A stretch of DNA of 64,000 bases from Catonia carolina. Taxonomy: Eukaryota > Arthropoda > Insecta > Hemiptera > Achilidae. This document shows positions 57,339-64,000 of this stretch, in pieces; position 1 is the first letter of the stretch; every line of letters begins with the position of its first letter. Below the pieces are notes generated by a model that did not search any database, was not told the DNA's origin, and saw nothing but the letters and a program-made list of their open reading frames with translations. The translations under genes and the position numbers were made by a program. The DNA lies in contig JAQMRL010000006.1 of assembly GCA_035578175.1 (NCBI GenBank), positions 18,883,506 through 18,947,505 of the forward strand, written 5' to 3'.

Positions 57339-57340
57339 CA
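57050..57340. repeat. (CA)n tracts with a duplicated 100-base unit
   Basis: CA tracts at 57053-57070, 57142-57172 and 57258-57337, the last about 80 bases. Between the first two and the last two lie copies of TTTTGATAAATTTCCCCGCG (57074 and 57180), so a unit of about 107 bases has been duplicated together with its CA tract. Confidence 0.9.
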
Positions 57341-57520
57341 TATTTAAGAAAATCTTTATTAGGGCCTTTGGGGTTATCATTTTTGAAAATTCAAAAAGAA
57401 AATGTTGCTGTGAATATAAATACGAATATGCTGTCAAAATGTTATGAAAATCCGTTGAGTAGTTTTGGACAAAAAACACGCTTTGTCTTTGTAATATTTG
57501 TATAGATTCATAATCAATTA
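57341..57520. other. unclassified segment after the CA tract
   Basis: GAAAATCCGTTGAGTAGTTTTGG is a phrase common in insect interspersed repeats. Possibly the end of an element that also carries the CA tracts. Not assigned. Confidence 0.3.
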
Positions 57521-57729
57521 CTTGATGCAGGATGAATTTCAATTACTTATTAATTACATTTTATAACTTTAGTTCTGACTAAGTTTATATGGATATTTCA
57601 ATTAAAAACATCATAATTATTGATAATTTCACGAGTAGGTGTCATAAATTCATTAAAAAAAATTAATAATCAAGGATAAATTGGAATTTTATGTGTTTTA
57701 TTTTATTATATGTGTACTTGAAATTGTTT

Positions 57730-57734
<5 letters not shown>

Positions 57735-57781
<47 letters not shown>
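57735..57781. repeat. (AT)n microsatellite
   Basis: About 46 bases of AT with one TAT interruption; a shorter one lies at 57978-57995. Confidence 0.95.
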
Positions 57782-57783
<2 letters not shown>

Positions 57784-58699
57784 ATGTAAGGATCAATATA
57801 GAGACCACCCTGCTTTTCTGTTGCTTATTATAGTAAACTATCTAAGACCTTAAATTATAGATTTTAACTGCAATTACCCATACAATGATTTTATGACGTA
57901 TTATTTTTTAAATACTGTTATCAATATTGTTTTTATTATTAATTATATAAATTGAAAAAGGTAATTTAAGTACGTTATGTATATATATATATATGTAAGA
58001 TGAAATTAAGCAAAAAAATAAAAATGAAGAAAATGGAATATACTTATTAAGTATCAAGTATATAATTTAGCAAACTGCAAGTTGAATGTTGTATTATAGT
58101 CTACGGGCGGGCAAACGATTGGGTTGTCTGACCTGCACGGCGGTCTAGCAATCGGTTTATTGGTTTTATTTTAATTGCTACACAATAAAATAACGTTGTA
58201 TTCAATGTAAGCTGTTTTAAAAGTTGAGTAAACATATGTCTTTAGTAGGTTGATCATTCTGATACGCCTACATGATCAGAATAATTGGCTCTACACACTT
58301 ACAGTTTAAATAACTGAAAGACTAAGGGTGTGGATTTTGATTAATGCTTTTTTTGTAACCAATATCTTTGATCTATCTTAAGATATATCTATCTTTAAAT
58401 CTATCTTATGATATAATAGTTTGTTCTCTACAGATATTTCATTAATACGCCCTTTCTTTTAAATAATTATACCAATCTTTTAAAACACAATAATATGCCT
58501 TGTAATATCAGGTTTTAAAAAATCTATTCGTTTTGTTGGAAGTTTTTTTATACATTTTACTTTTATTTTTAAATCGATATTCAATCCAGAATGTTCATTT
58601 ATTTTTAATGTGACTTCTTTGTAACTGTTTGGTTTTTATTTTTTATACTGTTATTGGTGGCAGTTTTTTAAAATTGTCATTTATCGTTTTGTTTTGTCC
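57782..58699. other. AT-rich stretch
   Basis: Nothing recognised except GTCCGTCCGTCCGTC at 58697-58711 just before the tandem repeat. Confidence 0.4.
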
Positions 58700-58711
58700 G
58701 TCCGTCCGTCA

Positions 58712-60225
58712 CACCCAAATGTCAGAAACTACAAACAACAAACGGTTTTCGGATTCCTAATCTATATAAAAATTAGTGGGCCTTAATTGGGTTTAAAGTT
58801 CCGATTTCGACCGTAAAAGGCCCAAAACCGGAAGTCAAGAAATGAAAGTCGGAATTGGGAACTGAAATAGTGTTAATCGATTTCTATTAAAGAGTGGATA
58901 AAGAAATCATTGGGTTTGAAGTTCCAGTTTCCACCGGAAGTTTCCCCAGACCGGGAGTCAAAAAATCAAATTCAGAAACTACAAGAGATAGCAACAAACC
59001 GTTCTCGAGAGTCTTAATCTGTACACAAAGTTAATGGACCTAAATAGGGTTTGAAGTTCTCTTTTCGACCGTAAAAGGCCCAAAACCGGAAGTCAAGAAA
59101 TGAAAGTCGCAATTTGGTAACAAAAATAGTTTTATTAAATTTATTTTAAACAGTTAATACAGAAATCATTGGGTTTGAAGTTCCGGTTTCAACCAGAAGT
59201 GGCCCAAGACTGGAAGTCAAAAAATCAAATTCAGAAACTACAAGAGATAGCAACAACCTGTTCTCGGAGTCGTAATCTGTACAAAATGTTAGTGGACCTT
59301 ATTGGGTTTAAAGTTCCGATTTAGACCGTAGAAGGCCCAAAACCGGAAGTCAAGAAATGAAAGTCGCAATTTGGTAACAAAAATAGTGTTGTTAGATTTC
59401 TTTTAAAGAGTGGATGAAGAAGTCATTGGGTTTAAAGTTCCGGTTTCGACCGGAAGTGGCCCAAGACCGGGAGTAAAAAAAATCAAATTTAGAAACTACT
59501 CGAGATAGCAACAACCCGTTCTCGTAGTCGTAATCTATAAAAATATATGTGGACCTTAATTGGGTTTAAAGTTCCGATTTCGACCGTAAAAGGCCCAAAA
59601 AACCGAAAGTCAAGAAATGAAAGTCGGAATTCGGTAACAAAAATAGTGTTACTAAATTTCTTTTAAAGAGTGGATGGGTTTTAAGTTATTATTGATGGAT
59701 GCAGTGAATTATTGGGTTTGAAGTTCCGGTTTCGACCGGAAGTGGTCCAAAACTGGGAGTAAAAATTCAGTCAGAAATTACAAGAGGATAGCGAGAAACC
59801 GTTTTCGGATTCGAAACTTTGTAAATATTTAATAAAAGTTAGTGGACCTAAATTGGGTTTAAGTTTCGGTTTCGACCGTAAGTAGCCCTAAACCGGAAGT
59901 CAAGAAATCAAAGTTTGAATTTCGAAACGAACATAGTGTCATTCGATTCCTCTTAAAGAGTAGATACAGAAATCATTGGTTTTGAAGTTCCAGTTTCAAC
60001 CGGAAGTGGCCCAGAACCGGAATCAAAATCAAAAATTGAAATCAGAAACTACAAGAGATAGCAACAAATCGTTTTTGGGTTCGTATTCTACACAAAAAGT
60101 TGTGTCCCTGGTTGAGTTGGAAGTTCCGGTTTTGACCGGGAGTGGGCCAAACCCGGAAGTCAAAAATCAAAGTTGGAATTTCGAAAAAAAATTAGTGTCA
60201 TTGGATTCCTCTTAAAAAGTAGTTC
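58712..60225. repeat. dimeric tandem repeat, about 258-bp period
   Basis: The marker GACCGTAAAAGG occurs at 58809, 59067, 59324, 59582 and, changed, at 59874 and 60134. Spacings are 258, 257, 258, 292 and 260. A related half-unit (GACCGGAAGTGG) lies 123-125 bases after most of these markers. Each 258-bp unit is therefore a dimer of diverged halves, each with GGGTTTGAAGTTCCGGTTTC and ACCGGAAGTCAA-like parts. Nearly six units. Open frames here are by-products of the repeat. Confidence 0.9.
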
Positions 60226-60937
60226 AGTGATAATGTCAGATTGACATAGATTCATCGAATTTGTTGTCATATTTTGTGTTGATCAAAAAACAGGAGTACA
60301 AAAGTATAATTAAAGTAAAATTAACAAATGTTCGTGGATTTTCATTTTTGTGTACATTTAAACTTTTATGGTTCAATTTTTTAGGTGTTACTAGAAAACT
60401 GTACACAATCAAAAAAAAACTTCACTAATATTTGCATTGTATTGATTACGTCATCATGTTCTGTACCGTAAAATGTAATAATTCACAAAACATAAATCGA
60501 TCTTGAATAAATTAAATTCTGTTTCTGTAAGCAGATGTAGGCCATTCGGTATTTAGAACGTACATTTACTTAATCAGATTATTAAATACTTATAATTTGG
60601 ATTTAATATTATTTATGCGCAAAAATATAACCTAATTTTCATGAATTATTAATAATTTTCTTCGTTTTTATATAAAAAAACTTTTTTAGAATTACGGCCT
60701 GTATGTAAATTATCTTAACAAAAGTTTCCTATCAAATGTAACGAAGTTATTTAAGAAAAAACTTTCTTTAACTTTCTGGTAGATGATAAGCCTACAGGTC
60801 ATAAGTCTTTAATTCTTTTAATATAACGAAACTTATGGCACTTATAATTCATAAATTATAATTATCATAATTATGCATAGTGAGAAAGAAGAATTAATTA
60901 TTGATCCGATTGAAATTAAGTTAAAATTTTGTCCCAT
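60226..60937. other. AT-rich stretch
   Basis: Nothing recognised. Confidence 0.4.
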
Positions 60938-61000
60938 TTTTACTTCTTCTTGCCTTGTATGTATAGAGAAGGAAGGTATTGTTTTCATATCGATTTTTCT

Positions 61001-61261
61001 AATTGAATCGGCCTGTGCAAAAACATGTCAAGCTACATTTTTTTCCAAAGCTGTTTATCATGAAAAATGATTATTTAGATAGATACACGCATACTGTGCA
61101 TAAACCAGTCATCTGTCATTTAATACATTGTTGTATATCTACACCCAATGTTTCCTATGCTGTGCATAAACAAGTCAAGTGGAACAGGTGACATGTTTTT
61201 GTAATTCCTGAGAAATTGTGGTTTTGCTTCTTGACATGTATTTGCACAGACTGATTCAATT
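61001..61261. mobile_element. MITE inside A17 (about 260 bp)
   Basis: Inverted ends: AATTGAATCGGCCTGTGCAA and complement AATTGAATCAGTCTGTGCAA, continuing to about 32 bases with ACATGTCAAG. No coding. Inserted near the left end of A17, between CGATTTTTCT and CGTTTTTTCACC. Confidence 0.8.
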
Positions 61262-61555
61262 CGTTTTTTCACCTGATACATGTAGCTATAGTCTACTGTA
61301 TACACGTTTTAGGTTCCCTGAATGCAAAAAAAAACGTTTTTAGAGATTGGTCTTTGTGTGAGTGTATGTGTGTGTTAAAAATATCTGAAGAACGGAATAT
61401 CGTACAAAGTTGAAACTTGGAACTTAAGTTAGATTTCACTAGGGGACCCAGCACAAACATTTTCATCAAAATCGGTCAACCGGAAATAGTAGTTTATTCG
61501 TGCGTATTTCTCAAAAACGGTTCGTACGATTTTTATTTAAATCACCTCATTTAGT

Positions 61556-61822
61556 ACATATTTGAATGACTCAACAGAAAAACGTTGCAACTGACAAAAT
61601 TTACAAAAGTGAGGTTTCAGTGGAATACACTCTATTAATCCTCTATTTGATCATAATAACTAACGGGTAGAATTGTAACTAAAATCTCTAAAATTCTTGA
61701 AACAAAATCGTCATACATTGAAAAATCGTTATACAGCTAAGAATCAGATGGTATCTTACACTTTCTGTAAAAATTGGTTTTTGTTACTTGCAACGTTTTT
61801 CCGTTGACCCATTCATATATGC
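61556..61822. mobile_element. second MITE inside A17 (about 265 bp)
   Basis: Inverted ends include TCAACAGAAAAACGTTGCAA (61571) and complement TCAACGGAAAAACGTTGCAA (ending 61807). The match extends outward through GAATG to CATAT. No coding. Confidence 0.8.
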
Positions 61823-62336
61823 TCTACAAGATAGAATAATCACCATGTTCGTTGAAATTTTTCAGGCTGTTCTCGTAAAAAAAATGGTTTTTTTTGAAGA
61901 TTGTGGCCTTAATATGCATTCCAGGGCAAAAGTGTACAGAATCGAAGTTGTAGAACATTTGACGACCTACAACTTTTCTGATCTAATTAATTAGTGCAAT
62001 TAAGAAATTACTAATTTTCTGTTGTTTATTCATCAAAATCGGTAAATAAATGGTATTTTTTTTAATATTGCGGCCTTATGCATTTTACTACAAAAATGTA
62101 TAGAGCATAATCAAAGTTATAGGAAATAAAAAACTTACTACCTTTATTTTAAGGTTTTTTTTCTCTACATAACATGCTTTAGAGGCATTGCAGGTTGTTT
62201 GGATTTTACGTTTTACAGGTTGGTTTTCATTTTCCGTCATTTACATTTACTCATGATTAAAATTAGATTGTTTTCCATTTTACATTGCTTGCTAATGATC
62301 AAGTATAGGTTATATTGTTCATTATTTGCTTTGGCT

Positions 62337-62998
62337 AGAGAAAAATGCTCTAAATAAAAGTAGTACGTAGATATTTTAATTTCCTATAAATTTGATTATA
62401 CTTTTTTGTCGTAAAATTCATAATAAGGCTAAAATCTTAAAAAACCATTTTTTACACGATTTCGTGAGAAAGAAACAGAAAATCGCTAATTACCGCTAAA
62501 CTAAGCGTTGTACAAAAAAAATGTTTGAAATAAATGTTGTAGAATTTTAAATTCTCTACAACTTTTACTAGGTACATTTTTGCGCTAAAATGCATATTAA
62601 AGTCGCAATCTTAAAAAAACAATTTTTGTACGAGAAAACAGACTCGCCAAGAATTTCAGCAGACATGGCGCCTACCTATCTTGTAGAGCATAAAAAATGT
62701 AGTAAATCAGGCGTTTTTAAAGAAATCGTAAGAGCCATTTTTTGAGAAAATCGCAAAAAAGTGAAAAATGACACGAATAAACTACTACTTGCAGTGGACC
62801 GATTTTGATGAAAATGTTCGTGTCCAGTCCTCTAGTGGTATCTAACTTAAGTTTCAAGTTCGTACGATGTTCCGTTCTTGAGATATTATGTTCACACACA
62901 GACCTATCGCTAAAAACATGTTTTTTGGGTTCAGGTGGTGTGAAAACGTGTAGACCCGGTGAAAACTCGACCTATATATTCATATAGTCAAGAGAAAC
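62337..62998 (-). mobile_element. family A copy A18, fused to A17
   Basis: Minus-oriented copy beginning at AGAGAAAAATGCTCTAAATA, so about 215 bases at its hairpin end are missing. It ends at CATATAGTCAAGAGAAACTA with a small deletion just before (AAAACTCGACCTATATATTC). Shares AGAGAAA with the A17 end at the joint. Confidence 0.82.
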
Positions 62999-63477
62999 TA
63001 AAAAACAGGCATTTTTTTGTTTATGCACTTTGATCATTACCACAGTTATAAACGGATTGGAATACTCGGTATGTTAAGATATTTATTAATAAGTATAATC
63101 CATAATAACTTCGTTCTAATTATTTCACATTCATTATTTTAATAATGTTAATAAAAATTATATAACATCCTGTTCAATTTATTTTTACAACATGTTAATA
63201 CTTTTTATATCTACCATTTATATTAAAACTAGATATACTTATTATGTCAATTATAATAATGACTTATATTAAAAATCTGCATAATCATTTTGCATTAACA
63301 TTGCAGTTTTTATGCAGTTGTACTACAGTGCATTATAATGAATTATTAATTGCATTTAATATGGTTATTGTTTTTATATGTTAATACGATTGTTATTTTT
63401 TATTGTACTTAAGTTTTATGAAGGTTTTTGTTCGATATATTTTGTTGTTAATTGTCTGTTATAAATCCTACATATAC
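62999..63477. other. AT-rich stretch
   Basis: Nothing recognised. Confidence 0.4.
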
Positions 63478-63640
63478 AGGGTGTCCCGGGAGGATTTATA
63501 AACTTTCCAGGTCTGTTCCTTTTATTAAAATAGTGAAAACAATTCTAATAAAAATGTCCGAAAATACTTCATTAGCGAGTTACAGCCCCGATTTCGGGGG
63601 AACTGTTTCGTTTGCTCTCCCGTCTGTTTTATCCATGTAC
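63478..63640 (+). mobile_element. left end of a mariner/Tc1-type MITE
   Basis: CAGGGTGTCCCGGGAGGATT preceded by TA, then CTTCATTAGCGAGTTACAGC. The start is typical of TA-inserting elements and the inner phrase resembles the 35177 and 28218 elements. No matching right end lies before the window stops. Confidence 0.55.
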
Positions 63641-63689
63641 CCAGTTTTATTTATAGGTAGTAACTTGAATATTTGTAAATCTTGGCCTA

Positions 63690-64000
63690 CCTTTTTCTTT
63701 CTCTTCTTCTTCTTCTCAGGGTGTCTCTGTTCCGAAGGTTGGAACCATCATAGCGGTGGTTACTTTATTGGTAGCTATCCGAAACAGTTCTCCTGAGCTT
63801 TTGTTAACTGTACCTTCTGGAGACCCGATTGAGGAACTTACTCCGTACAATGATAATTTAGCTGCAAGCATAGCCATGATTGATTACTAAGACCTTATCC
63901 ATTCTGGTTCTTTTATGAGATGGCTACGTTCAGTCAGTCTTTCTCGTCCTTAAGCCGTTGACCGAATTCTGCGGTTCCTCCTCCTTAAGGAGTTAGTTTC
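63690..64000 (-). pseudogene. LINE 3' end, cut by window end
   Basis: On the minus strand, a 55-codon frame MAMLAAKLSLYGVSSSIGSP, EGTVNKSSGELFRIATNKVT, TAMMVPTFGTETP and stop runs into a (GAA)n tail at 63690-63718. The stop plus GAA tail parallels the LINE end at 20586-20723 (which ends FRNRRQPKPLKE then GAA repeats). I cannot place the frame in a known domain; a LINE 3' terminal region is the best reading. It continues beyond the window. Confidence 0.45.

Larger units (their letters stand above)
60938..62345 (+). mobile_element. old family A copy A17 with two inserted MITEs
   Basis: Left end TTTTACTTCTTCTTGCC, then GGAAGGTATTGTTTTCATAT; body resumes after MITEs at 61001-61261 and 61556-61822. 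It runs through both internal units to CATTATTTGCTTTGGCTAGA and fuses there to copy A18. Strongly diverged. Confidence 0.8.

Noticed and set aside
58712..60225. CRISPR-like array
   Set aside because: Repeats are contiguous units of 258 bp with no unique spacers; a satellite, in an animal genome.

Overview
This window reads as AT-rich nuclear DNA of an animal, most likely an insect. The evidence is the density of mariner/Tc1-type DNA transposons, insect-style LINE 3' ends, tRNA-derived SINEs and long (GT)n/(AT)n tracts. There are no bacterial-style genes, operons or ribosome binding sites. The LINE and mariner flavours would suit a hemipteran, but I cannot name the species. I found no host protein-coding gene and no convincing functional tRNA or rRNA gene. 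Every coding signal I can support is a remnant of a mobile element.

The dominant component is one interspersed family, called family A here: about 18 copies or fragments on both strands, full length about 0.93-1.0 kb, together roughly a fifth of the window. It has no transposase. Its left end starts ACTTTCTCTTGCC. The inverted partner GGCAAGAGAAAGT lies 22 bases in from the right end and is followed by a terminal hairpin. A (GT)n tract sits at a fixed internal place, and copies sit in T-tracts. This architecture resembles the Helentron-associated HINE/DINE-1 elements of insects, but that assignment is inference.

Other repeats: SINE family E (about 330 bp, with a palindrome where the anticodon arm should be); SINE family D (tRNA-like head, several fragments); one copy of a third tRNA-like SINE (F); family C (about 400 bp, GTT-rich end); TTAA-flanked family B; several MITEs; and five mariner/Tc1-type elements, at 1634-2601 (fold-back), 4070-5022 (internally deleted), 31053-32376 (nearly complete, two lesions), 45296-46843 (584-bp inverted repeats) and 47498-48457 (catalytic half only). 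A sixth transposase fragment lies near 27690-28060. LINE 3' ends lie at 9660, 13450, 17194, 20095, 20723, 22123, 22630, 24440, 38063, 56585 and 63715.

Layout: 0-12 kb is mariner, nested A/E/mariner copies and A copies; 12-25 kb is mostly unique AT-rich DNA with LINE tails and SINEs; 25-36 kb is A copies, family B and the best-preserved mariner; 36-41 kb is sparse; 41-57 kb is dense in A copies and DNA transposons; 57-58 kb is microsatellite; 58.7-60.2 kb is a dimeric tandem repeat of about 258 bp; 60.9-63 kb is two A copies fused head-on, carrying inserted MITEs. Nesting gives relative ages, and fold-back rearrangements recur. Nothing here acts as a gene pathway.
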